Source: Hyphomicrobium_A sp044507625
GTDB taxonomy: Bacteria > Pseudomonadota > Alphaproteobacteria > Rhizobiales > Hyphomicrobiaceae
Assembly (NCBI GenBank): GCA_044507625.1
Contig: JBIQJE010000001.1
Span: forward strand, 310,001-374,000
Direction of reading: 5' to 3'
Length of the DNA: 64,000 nucleotides
Part shown: piece by piece, positions 8,438 through 16,286 of the stretch
Numbering within the stretch: position 1 is the stretch's first letter
Layout of the letters: the number at the start of each line of letters is the position of its first letter
Translations under genes and position numbers: made by a program
The notes under the pieces: model-generated
Seen by the model: the letters and a program-made list of their open reading frames with translations, nothing else
The model's database searches: none
Told to the model about the DNA's origin: nothing

Positions 8438-9509
8438 GTCCGTCTCCTTTGCTGTTGGAAAGTTTGATGGCCTCGAAGAACACGTCTACCCTCATGCCGG
8501 GCACTAGCCGCGGCGACGCGTCGAGGTCGACGATGACTTGAAGAGCGTTATCTTTGATGGTCGGGATTGCGTGGTGCGCAGCCAGTGCCCTCGGACGCGC
8601 GATGGCGGCGATGAACGATACTGCGCCGGGAAAGTCTTTTTCCGGGAAGGCGTCCGACCGTACGACGACGTGCTGTCCAAGAGTGATGTTGTCGATATCG
8701 CTTTCGTCAACCTCAGCCTTGACGCGAAGTCGATCGATGTCGCCCATCGTCATCACCATATCGTCTGACGTCGCGCTGGCCCCGTCGCCTGGTAGTTTGA
8801 GGACGGTCAAGATGGTTCCCGCGCGCGGCGCGCGAATGCGGGTCTTCTCGAGAAGCGCGTACGCGATGGCGCGTTCTGCCCGGGCAGCTGCGAGGGCCGA
8901 TTCAGTCCGACTCGGCCGCGGCGCGTCGTTCGCTTTCTGTAGGGATTCGAGTGTGTGCCGGCTTTCCGTCAAGAGCGCTTGGCTGTGGGCAAGAGACGCT
9001 TTGGCGAGATCCAAGGCTTCGGCGGGAGCGCCAGCCGCCGCGAGCCGATCGAGCGCCATCTGGTTTCTCCAGACCTCGCTTTGGGAGTTCGCGACACTGT
9101 CTTCAGCCGACTGCCGTTGATTGGACAACGAACTTGAAATAGCGGTGTCCCGCTCGGCCTCACGAAACGAAACGTCGGCCTCGGCCGCTTGCACACGTGC
9201 CAATTGCTCGCTGTCGTCGACGATCGCCAGAAGCGACCCTTCGGCGACTTTGTCGCGCACGCGAACGACGATCCTGTCGAGCCGCCCTGCGGTGGTGGCT
9301 GAGATTCTGATCTCCCCTGAAATCGGTTCGACCGTGCCAGGACCAGCCGCAATCCAGTTCGGTTCCGCTGACACCCGCTCTGACCGGCCTGTCCTCGCTG
9401 CAATGGCTGCGTCGGCAGAACCCGTCGGGGATTTCGACAGCAGAAAGCCGGCCCCAATCCCAACCCCAACGAGTACGAGAAGCGCGGATACCGCCCGACG
9501 ACTAAGCAT
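8424..9509 (-). CDS. HlyD/DevB-type periplasmic adaptor (membrane fusion protein)
   Basis: A 361-residue membrane fusion protein. One N-terminal membrane helix (about residues 7-25) is followed by the first lipoyl half around AAGPGTVEPISGEIRISATTAGR, a long alpha-helical hairpin with heptads (about 85-215), the second lipoyl half around RAPRAGTILTVLKLPGDG and a beta-barrel ending RLVPGMRVDVFFE. Such adaptors join an inner-membrane ABC transporter to outer-membrane steps. The ATG at 9509 overlaps the ATPase stop by 8 bases; the longer open frame upstream is the shadow of the ATPase gene. Order permease-ATPase-adaptor with overlaps indicates a DevBCA- or MacAB-like exporter, of which the DevBCA version exports heterocyst glycolipids. 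Confidence 0.9.
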   Translation of the reverse strand: MLSRRAVSALLVLVGVGIGAGFLLSKSPTGSADAAIAARTGRSERVSAEPNWIAAGPGTVEPISGEIRISATTAGRLDRIVVRVRDKVAEGSLLAIVDDSEQLARVQAAEADVSFREAERDTAISSSLSNQRQSAEDSVANSQSEVWRNQMALDRLAAAGAPAEALDLAKASLAHSQALLTESRHTLESLQKANDAPRPSRTESALAAARAERAIAYALLEKTRIRAPRAGTILTVLKLPGDGASATSDDMVMTMGDIDRLRVKAEVDESDIDNITLGQHVVVRSDAFPEKDFPGAVSFIAAIARPRALAAHHAIPTIKDNALQVIVDLDASPRLVPGMRVDVFFEAIKLSNSKGDGRGAN

Positions 9510-10245
9510 GCCTATTGTCTCCCGAGATGCGAGGCGACGCCGGCGCAAGATCGGGCTCACTCGCCGCGCTGAGGATTTTCCCATCCTCCATGCAGACGAT
9601 CCGGTCCGCGAAGGGGAATGCGCGAGCATCGTGCGACACCGCGAGCACTGCACGACCTTCTTCCCTTGCAAGGCGGCGAAGCTCCTGCAGCACACCGCGC
9701 CCGGCTTCACGATCGAGGGCCGCTGTAGGTTCGTCGGCCAGGATGATGCTCGGATTGGCTACGATTGCCCGCGCGATGGCGACGCGCTGCTGCTCTCCGC
9801 CACTCATCTGACCGGGCAGGGACTGGAGTCGATGGCCAAGACCGACCGACCGAAGCGCTTTTTCTGCGGCCTCACGAGAGTCACCCACACGGCGATCTCG
9901 AATTGCCAAACTGGCTTCGACATTCTGGCGCGCCGTCAGTCCGGGAAACAGATTGTAGGACTGGAACACGAAGCCGACATGCCGACGTCGGAGCTGCGCA
10001 AGACTTTCAGGGTCCATGTTTCCTGTTGGGCGCCCCTCAACTATCACCTCTCCCTTCGTCGGCTTCAGAATGCAGCCCATGATCGAGAGGAGGGTCGATT
10101 TGCCACTTCCTGATGGCCCCACGAGAAGTGCGAACTCGCCTACGACCAGCGACAAGCACACGCCCTTGAGCGCCTGAACGCGACGCGCGCCGTCGCCCAA
10201 CACCATTTCAACATTCTCCGCTTCAAGAACTGCGTCGTTGCTCAT
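9502..10245 (-). CDS. ABC transporter ATPase (DevA/LolD/MacB-like)
   Basis: A 247-residue ABC ATPase of the LolD/MacB/DevA family. Walker A is GPSGSGKST (about 43-51), the Q-loop is GFVFQSYNLFP, the signature is MSGGEQQRVAIARA, Walker B is IILADEPTAALD and the H-loop is AVSHD. The family powers mechanotransmission-type exporters with FtsX/MacB-like permeases and does not translocate through the permease itself. The open frame extends upstream to 10638 but only overlaps the permease antisense to nothing real; the ATG at 10245 overlaps the permease TGA (ATGA), fixing the start. It acts on the cytosolic side with the permease at 10242-11369. Confidence 0.93.
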   Translation of the reverse strand: MSNDAVLEAENVEMVLGDGARRVQALKGVCLSLVVGEFALLVGPSGSGKSTLLSIMGCILKPTKGEVIVEGRPTGNMDPESLAQLRRRHVGFVFQSYNLFPGLTARQNVEASLAIRDRRVGDSREAAEKALRSVGLGHRLQSLPGQMSGGEQQRVAIARAIVANPSIILADEPTAALDREAGRGVLQELRRLAREEGRAVLAVSHDARAFPFADRIVCMEDGKILSAASEPDLAPASPRISGDNRHA

Positions 10246-11369
10246 TGCGCGAACACCTCTGCAGGGTCGACGCGCCCCACTTTTACGGCTGCTGCAAAGG
10301 CAGCTGCGAAGGACATGAGGGCGGCGGCTGCGCCCAATCCGAGCATCAAGGACAGGGTTATTTGGATTGGCAAACTGGAGGTCGCCGAAATTGCGATCAC
10401 GCCTACGTTTGCAATCAAGGCCAACGCGCATCCTGCAAGCGTGCACATACCTGCTTGACAAGCGACCACCGACATAAGGAAGCGTTTGGACGAACCCATT
10501 GCGCGCAGCGTCGCAAATTCCTTGCGGTGATCGTTCACGCTCGTATAGAGCGACTGCATCGTGATCACCGAGCCGACAACCACGGCGAGTCCGGCTCCGG
10601 CCAGGAGTGCTATTCCGGCACCCGTCTCGAGCAGCCACCGCTCTACATTGCGACGCCGAAACTCCGCCGACGTCAGCACCTCTGCGTTGGGCAGCTTGCT
10701 GGCGATGCGCTCTCTTGTGAGTGCGGCGTCGGCGCTATGCGAAAGCTGAACTGCGAGGTAAGAGGCGCGCGAGGCATCCGCATTGAGAAACGCGCGGGCC
10801 TGCGAGAGCGATGTGAAGACGTATGGTGATGTCGTGAACGACCGGATGCCGTTTGTTGTAACCGCGACGCGTGCTTGGAGTCCCTCGATACGGGCAACTT
10901 CGCCGCGTTTACTCACGCCGAGCTGTTGCGTGTACGAAGTATCGATCGCGACCGCATCGGGCGCCTTGAGATCGTAAGGTTTTCCGCTCGATACGTTCCA
11001 GGGTTTGATTGCGCCCGTTTTGGGATCGCTACCAACCACAATTACGGTCGTGCTGCCGCCGCCCGGCTTTCGCCACTCGGCAAACCCCACCAGCATTGGT
11101 GTGACGCGCCTCACCCCTTGAACAATCGCTGCGGCATATCGCAGGGTGCCCTCCAGCAGCGCGGGGTCGTCAAAGGCTGCAGTACCGGCTGGAACGATCC
11201 AAAGATCGGCTTTCGCATGATCGATCATCGCCGAGATCGTGCGATCGAAGCCGGCGAGCAGACCGAGCTGCACGGTCACAAGCACGAACGACAATCCGAT
11301 CCCCGCGGCCGTTGCCAAGAACCGCGCTGGATCGTGCAGCAGGTTCTTGAGTGCAATTATGCCGATCAT
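10242..11369 (-). CDS. ABC transporter permease, DevC/MacB (FtsX-like)
   Basis: A 375-residue permease with one N-terminal helix (about 17-37), a large periplasmic domain, and three C-terminal helices (about 255-280, 305-335, 345-370), the FtsX/MacB topology. The start of the periplasmic domain, DRTISAMIDHAKADLWIVPAG, resembles DevC proteins, as does the absence of the extended MacB N-terminus with an ATPase. The ATG at 11369 is preceded by GAGGGA and the residues begin MIGIIALKNLLHDPARF, the usual N-terminus of such permeases; the longer frame to 11432 lacks these signals. It is the first gene of the minus-strand run. Cargo is probably a lipid, judging from the MlaA and MlaC partners. Confidence 0.9.
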   Translation of the reverse strand: MIGIIALKNLLHDPARFLATAAGIGLSFVLVTVQLGLLAGFDRTISAMIDHAKADLWIVPAGTAAFDDPALLEGTLRYAAAIVQGVRRVTPMLVGFAEWRKPGGGSTTVIVVGSDPKTGAIKPWNVSSGKPYDLKAPDAVAIDTSYTQQLGVSKRGEVARIEGLQARVAVTTNGIRSFTTSPYVFTSLSQARAFLNADASRASYLAVQLSHSADAALTRERIASKLPNAEVLTSAEFRRRNVERWLLETGAGIALLAGAGLAVVVGSVITMQSLYTSVNDHRKEFATLRAMGSSKRFLMSVVACQAGMCTLAGCALALIANVGVIAISATSSLPIQITLSLMLGLGAAAALMSFAAAFAAAVKVGRVDPAEVFAQ

Positions 11370-11637
11370 TCTTTCCCTCGGGCACACGCTATTGGTTGAC
11401 GACGGCGCCCCCGCCGACCACCCGCGTTTCAATGCCAGATGCCACGGCGGGCACTCGGCAATGTGGCGCGAGCCTTACATGTCTGTAAGGTTCGGCAGAA
11501 AGCGTGAGCGCCTGCAGACAGGAGTGACGCGGTGATCGTGGTGGGCGTCGCCCCTGTTGCCTCTCTTCGAATGATCGTGCAGGCATCGCGCATCAGATAG
11601 GTCGCGATTGCAGGACCTCGTTCAGCCTACTTACTAC

Positions 11638-11895
11638 TTACTTCGCAGCTTCGACCTTGGAGGCCATCCGCTTCTTGCCCGATACGCCGAAGGTCACCCT
11701 CACCTTGTCGCCGACCTTGAACGAATCGAGCTTGAGGGTTGGCCCGATTGCGTACCGCTGGCCATTGCTCAAAGTGATTGCCTTTGCAGCCGGGTCGATG
11801 GTCTGTATGACCCCCGTGACCTCGGCGGCACTGGCTTCTGTTGCAATAAGAGACAGGCACGCTACGGCACCGAGCAGAGACATTGGCTTACGCAT
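11638..11895 (-). CDS. DUF1344 family exported protein
   Basis: An 85-residue protein with a signal peptide (MRKPMSLLGAVACLSLIATEASA) cleaved before AEVTGVI. The mature part is a small beta protein with the pattern TGVIQTIDPAAKAITLSNGQRY and a C-terminal basic MASKVEAAK, as in the DUF1344 family, a group of short periplasmic proteins of alphaproteobacteria of unknown function. The start ATG has AAGGAG 8 bases upstream; the frame open to 12039 is ignored. It is transcribed toward the export operon but separated from it by about 270 bases, so it may or may not belong to it. Confidence 0.78.
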   Translation of the reverse strand: MRKPMSLLGAVACLSLIATEASAAEVTGVIQTIDPAAKAITLSNGQRYAIGPTLKLDSFKVGDKVRVTFGVSGKKRMASKVEAAK

Positions 11896-12627
11896 TCTGT
11901 TCACTCCTTGACGCTGATGGTGGAGCCCATGTTCCACTGGATTGACCAGATGCCGTGAATGCATCGTGGAGGCCGCGTGTAGGAGCATAGTGGGCTGCCC
12001 TGCCGAGCCCGGCGCATACGCACTGGTGGTGGCAGCCAATCCTCTCTGTCAGCTCAGGCCAGCCTTGCGAACATCGGACCGTTCTTATCCGATTGCGGAC
12101 GGCGATTAGCCGCTTCGTGCTCTCGCCGCACATGGGTCGAAGGAGGCTGCCTAAGATACTTCGCTCACAAAGCGTAATGCTCATGCGGGATGTGGACCCC
12201 GCGTCCCGACCTCATCATTTTGCAAGTATGGCCCACTAGAAAGGACGTCATGACGGTTGCTTTGACCGCACCTAACGAGCGGAAGCGGCCCTCAAATGGC
12301 GTCCAGCTCCGCTTGGACCATCGAACTCGTCCCCCTGCCCCCCTACGCTCTCGACGCAATCTCTACGAAGTCTTCACAAGCCATGGGCAGTGGGGTGCAA
12401 GCTTCGCCCGGAGCTGGCAAAGGGGCACGTGGCGGGCTCGGCCAATGCGCTCTCGCCGCAGTGTCCTGGAGCACGCGGCGGCGGCCGACTTCCGCGTGGT
12501 GGGAAACAACGGGCGGCGACGATGCATACCGATGCAAACGTGTGACTTGATAAGAAGCGCGTCTCCCGAACGAGACAAATTGCAGCGGATGCATGACATG
12601 ACCCTCCCGGGTGCCGCTGCAGCCGCT
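11896..12627. other. Intergenic, no supported gene
   Basis: The DUF1344 gene and the response regulator diverge from this stretch of about 730 bases. The plus-strand frame of the regulator stays open back to 12190, but that part is arginine-, serine- and proline-rich low-quality sequence without family features. Minus-strand frames at 12343-12729 and 12165-12359 look no better. It presumably holds the promoters of both flanking genes; none could be fixed. Confidence 0.4.
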
Positions 12628-13305
12628 ATGCGCATTCTTGTGATCGACGGCGACCCCGAAACCGCTGACTATCTGGCCTCCAGCTTCCGTAGAGCGGGTC
12701 AACATGTCGAGTCCGCCGCGGACGGCCATAGAGGGTTGATGATCGCTGCTACATCGACCTATGACGTGATCATTCTTGATCGCGACTTGCCCGGGATTGA
12801 TGGCCTCTCGGTAGTTAAGACCCTTCGGCAGACCGGCACGGCGACCCCGATCCTATTCTTGACGTCCCTCGGCACCGTCAACGACCGTGTGGCGGGACTC
12901 GAAGCCGGCGCGGACGACTATTTGCTCAAACCCTTCGACTTTAGTGAGCTGATGGCGCGCGTTCGCGCCCTCGCGCGCAGACCGCCAATTCAAGCCCAGC
13001 AGACAACATTGAGAGTTGCTGACTTGGAAGTGAACCTGATTTCACGGACGGTGATACGGGCAGGCCGTGTGATTGACCTTCTACCACGTGAGTTCGAACT
13101 GCTTGTGCTTCTAATGCGAAACGAGGGACGGGTGTTGACCCGGACAACGTTGTTGGAGCGCATCTGGGACTTCCATTTCGACCCGAAGACAAGTGTCGTC
13201 GAGACGCACGTCAGCCGGCTGCGAATGAAGATCGACAGAACCTATCCCACGAGGTTGATCCATACGGTGCGCGGCAGAGGTTACAGCCTGTACCCGCCCT
13301 CCTGA
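12628..13305 (+). CDS. OmpR/PhoB-type response regulator (orphan)
   Basis: A 225-residue two-domain response regulator. The receiver (about 1-115) has the acidic pair in VIDGDPE, the phosphoacceptor Asp in IILDRDLPGIDGL, the conserved Thr/Ser in LFLTSLG and the Lys in DDYLLKPFDFSEL. The C-terminal winged helix (about 130-222) has the OmpR pattern LLPREFELLVLLMRN, ERIWDFHFDPKTSVVETHVSRLRMKID and VRGRGYSL. The start at 12628 gives the usual MRILVIDGD N-terminus; ATGs at 12589 and 12598 in frame are possible, and none has a clear ribosome site. No histidine kinase is encoded next to it. The next gene downstream is a cyclopropane synthase homolog, which it may regulate. Confidence 0.93.
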   Translation: MRILVIDGDPETADYLASSFRRAGQHVESAADGHRGLMIAATSTYDVIILDRDLPGIDGLSVVKTLRQTGTATPILFLTSLGTVNDRVAGLEAGADDYLLKPFDFSELMARVRALARRPPIQAQQTTLRVADLEVNLISRTVIRAGRVIDLLPREFELLVLLMRNEGRVLTRTTLLERIWDFHFDPKTSVVETHVSRLRMKIDRTYPTRLIHTVRGRGYSLYPPS

Positions 13306-13401
13306 CCTCGCTGGAACCGACCGTGTCAACGTTGGCAGCTTCGGAGAATAGTCATCACTATCGACAAACTCCTCGTTCTCGCCCTGTCGCGTGTCGTCCC
13401 G

Positions 13402-14604
13402 GTGGGCGACCTCGTGGTGCTTACTCCCTCGGGCAAACACAAATTTGGCGATGGCAGTGGACCGCGCGTCGCTTGCCGCTTCCAAGACTCGCGCGCAATT
13501 TTTGCGTTCATAACTGACCCAGACCTGAAGCTTGGCGAACTTTACATGGAAGGCCGCCTGACGATGGAGGCCGGATCGATTTACGATCTTCTCTGCTTGC
13601 TGTTGCGGGGGTCCCGTGATCGTCGGCAACCGATGCTCGCGCGCATCATCGACCGGGTACGCTCTGCGTGGGTTCGCACTATGCAGACAAACTTCCTGGC
13701 GCAATCCCGGCGCAACGTGGCACACCACTACGACCTCGACGAACAACTGTACGGTCTGTTTCTCGACAAGGACATGCAGTACTCGTGTGCCTACTTCGAA
13801 AGCATCGATGTCGATCTGGACACCGCGCAGCTCGCCAAGAAGCGGCACATAGCCGCGAAGCTGGCGCTTGAGCCGAAACATCGCGTGCTGGACATCGGAT
13901 GCGGCTGGGGCGGCCTTGCTCTCTATCTCTCAAACACGGCGGGTGCTGCCAGTGTTCTTGGAATCACACTCTCAGAACAACAACTGCGCATCGCGACCAA
14001 CCGCAAAGGCGAGGCTTGGGGCAGTCGTTCGGTGACGTTCGCGCTGGCGGACTACCGGCAGGTCTCAGGGACCTTTGACCGTATCGTCTCCGTCGGCATG
14101 TTCGAGCACGTCGGCATCAAGTTCTACGAGCCGTTCTTTGCCAGATGCCACGAACTTTTGGCCGATGATGGGATTATGCTGCTGCACACCATTGGATGCT
14201 CGGCAGTACCCGGATTTGTCATGCCATGGCTCAACAAGTACATCTTCCCCGGAGCATACGTCCCGTCGCTTTCGGAGATCGTTCCTGTCATTGAGCGTCA
14301 GGGGTTCGTGATCAGCGACATCGAGGTATTGCAACGTCACTATGCCTTGACGTTGCGTCACTGGCGAGAACGGTTCCTCGCTCGCTGGAGCGAAGCCGCC
14401 CTTCTCTACGACGAGCATTTCTGCAGGATGTGGGAGTTCTATTTGTCCGCAGGCGAAGCGGCCTTTCAGTATGAAGACGTCAACGTCTTCCAAATTCAGC
14501 TGACCAAACAGCCGGCGGTCACCCCACTTACGCGATCATATATTGCCGCTCGCGAGTCGGCTTTACACGAAGCGGAACGGCTGCAGGCAACCGTTGAAAC
14601 ATAA
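13402..14604 (+). CDS. cfa: Cyclopropane-fatty-acyl-phospholipid synthase family
   Basis: A 400-residue SAM-dependent methyltransferase of the Cfa family, which adds a methylene bridge to unsaturated fatty acyl chains of membrane phospholipids. Visible are the N-terminal domain (about 1-95, with LGELYMEGRLTMEAGSIYDLL), the substrate-site motif NVAHHYDLDEQLYGLFLDKDMQYSCAYFE shortened here to its ends HHYDLD and YSCAYF, SAM motif I VLDIGCGWGG (about 163-172) and downstream SVGMFEHVG. Start: the first standard codon is a GTG at 13402, but the in-frame codons upstream to about 13351 (VITIDKLLVLALSRVV) resemble the missing family N-terminus, and a GGAG lies at 13343. The true start may be a rare codon there, or an upstream change removed it. 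The gene follows the response regulator by about 100 bases. Confidence 0.88.
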   Translation: MGDLVVLTPSGKHKFGDGSGPRVACRFQDSRAIFAFITDPDLKLGELYMEGRLTMEAGSIYDLLCLLLRGSRDRRQPMLARIIDRVRSAWVRTMQTNFLAQSRRNVAHHYDLDEQLYGLFLDKDMQYSCAYFESIDVDLDTAQLAKKRHIAAKLALEPKHRVLDIGCGWGGLALYLSNTAGAASVLGITLSEQQLRIATNRKGEAWGSRSVTFALADYRQVSGTFDRIVSVGMFEHVGIKFYEPFFARCHELLADDGIMLLHTIGCSAVPGFVMPWLNKYIFPGAYVPSLSEIVPVIERQGFVISDIEVLQRHYALTLRHWRERFLARWSEAALLYDEHFCRMWEFYLSAGEAAFQYEDVNVFQIQLTKQPAVTPLTRSYIAARESALHEAERLQATVET

Positions 14605-14605
14605 G

Positions 14606-15009
14606 TCGACGCAGGCGCTCGTGGAGCATGCGACCGCACGTCCCGATGGCTACGTGCTCGGCACGGAAGGGGCGCCGGCGCCTTTCTCGCCGGCGTGCGC
14701 TACGGCACCGGCGCGCTCTACCTGTACACGGGCGGCGACGAGAAGGTATTGCCCGTCGATTGGGAACGACTTCGGCGGCGAAGGCTCACGCACCATGTTC
14801 CCGATCTATCGCCTGCGAGGCGTGCCGGCCCTCTACCACACCTTCACCGGCATCGATGGAACGGCGTACCTTATTGGCGGCGTCTGCATCACCTTCCTAA
14901 AGGTGGCCCAGTGCTCATGGCACCCATCCGCACCGGCCTCGGGTTGCGGCTCGGTGCCAACATCGGCTAGATCCGCTTCACGCCGCGGCCCACCTCGAAT
15001 CCGGTCTGA
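14606..15009 (+). pseudogene. Frameshifted remnant of an EipA (DUF1134) gene
   Basis: Translated pieces in three frames match, in order, the C-terminal domain of the intact protein at 63188-64000. ALVEHATARPDGYVLGT corresponds to VVEYAFRKSGRPNGYILGT. GAFLAGVRYGTGALY corresponds to GAFVAGLRYGEGILY. DFGGEGSRTMFPIYRLR corresponds to DFGGEGSKTMVLVYNLR. TAYLIGGVCI corresponds to SAYVVGGVGI. APIRTGLGLRLGANIG corresponds to APIRSGIGLRIGANVG. After the last piece an in-frame TAG (14968) replaces a Tyr position, and the final RPTSNPV matches SPTWNPF before a TGA at 15009. At least three frame changes are needed. The N-terminal half, including any signal, is missing and the cfa stop lies just upstream. 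No functional product is expected. Confidence 0.85.
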
Positions 15010-15122
15010 GAGGACGGCGGCGCTTTCCACGCAGTCTCCACGCGGCCTGGACATTCAGCCAACCTCGGGCGGGCAAGCTGACGCGTGTGGCCGCTCCGGA
15101 GCCACGTGCTCTGGGTGCGACT

Positions 15123-16271
15123 ATGACCTCGATCAGCTACCTGCGTGTCAGTCCCCTCTTGGTTGCCTTGGCTCTAGGGGCCTGTCGCGTAGAGGAGACG
15201 ACCGAAGCCGAAACTCCCCCTGCAACAGTCTCTGTGTTGTCAGCACGAACTGAGACTGTGACGCTGTTTGACGAGTTACCGGGCCGCGTGGTGGCGCTGC
15301 GCACGGCCGAGATCAGGCCGCAGGTCGGCGGTATCGTCGAGAAGCGGATGTTCGTCGAAGGCTCCGAGGTCGTCGCCGGCCAGGCTCTATTTCAAATCAA
15401 TGCCGCTCCTTTCGCAGCGGAGTTGGAAAGCGCTGCCGCGGTGCTGCAGCGCGCCGAAGCAGGCGTCGTGCGAACCCAGAACAGGTTCGATCGTGCTAAG
15501 AAGCTGATCACTACCAACGTAATCAGCAGCCAAGCGTATGACGACGCGGTCGCCGAACTGGCGCAGGCGAAGGCAAACGTTGCGGAAGCGACGGCGGCAT
15601 TGCAGCGCCGGCGCCTCGATCTTGAGTATGCCACGGTACGCGCCCCGATCGCGGGACGCATCGGACAGGCGCTGGTCACCGAAGGTGCGCTGGCATCTGC
15701 CTCGGGCGCCGCGCCGTTCGCGATCGTGCAGCAGATCGACCGCGTATATATCGATGTCCGCCGGCCGGCGTCCCAGATTGAAGTAATCCGCGCTTTGGCG
15801 CGATCGGGCCAACTCGAAGATACCTCGCGAGTTCCGGTCACCATCCTCGCAGCAAGTGGCAATCCCTATCCTGTCGCAGGCCGTGCTCTCTTCTCCGACA
15901 TCAGTGTCGACCAGGGCACTGGCAATGTCAGTGTGCGCGTGGAGGTCGACAATCCGGACCGGCTTCTGCTGCCGGGCATGTACGTGAGGGCCCGACTGCC
16001 GCGTGGTATCAAGCGCGACGTTGTGATGGTGCCGCAGCAGGCGGTCTTGAGGGACGCAGCTGGACAACCTCAGCTTGTCATCGTCGACGGAGCCAAACGG
16101 GCGATGCACCGTACCGTCGAGCTGGGGGAGCTCGTTGAAGGTCGCTACATCGTGACTGCCGGCCTCAAGGCTTTCGAGATCTTCGTGGTTGAGGGCCAGG
16201 AGCGCGTGCGCGACGGCGCCCCTGTCAGTGCCGTGCCCTTCGTGGTGGCAGCAGCTGATGCGCAGCCCTAG
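15123..16271 (+). CDS. RND efflux periplasmic adaptor (AcrA/MexA family)
   Basis: A 382-residue lipoprotein adaptor of a hydrophobe/amphiphile efflux pump. The signal ends in lipobox LALGAC. Then come the first lipoyl half (RPQVGGIVEKRMFVEGSEV), an alpha hairpin (about 105-175), the second lipoyl half (RAPIAGRIGQALVTEGAL), the barrel, and a membrane-proximal domain with VMVPQQAVLRDAAGQ. The start at 15123 puts the signal first; a GTG at 15087 in frame is less likely. The RND gene starts 15 bases after its stop, so they form an operon. No outer-membrane TolC-type channel is encoded in the window, so the pump must share one. Confidence 0.95.
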   Translation: MTSISYLRVSPLLVALALGACRVEETTEAETPPATVSVLSARTETVTLFDELPGRVVALRTAEIRPQVGGIVEKRMFVEGSEVVAGQALFQINAAPFAAELESAAAVLQRAEAGVVRTQNRFDRAKKLITTNVISSQAYDDAVAELAQAKANVAEATAALQRRRLDLEYATVRAPIAGRIGQALVTEGALASASGAAPFAIVQQIDRVYIDVRRPASQIEVIRALARSGQLEDTSRVPVTILAASGNPYPVAGRALFSDISVDQGTGNVSVRVEVDNPDRLLLPGMYVRARLPRGIKRDVVMVPQQAVLRDAAGQPQLVIVDGAKRAMHRTVELGELVEGRYIVTAGLKAFEIFVVEGQERVRDGAPVSAVPFVVAAADAQP

Positions 16272-16286
16272 AGCGGAGACGGCAGA

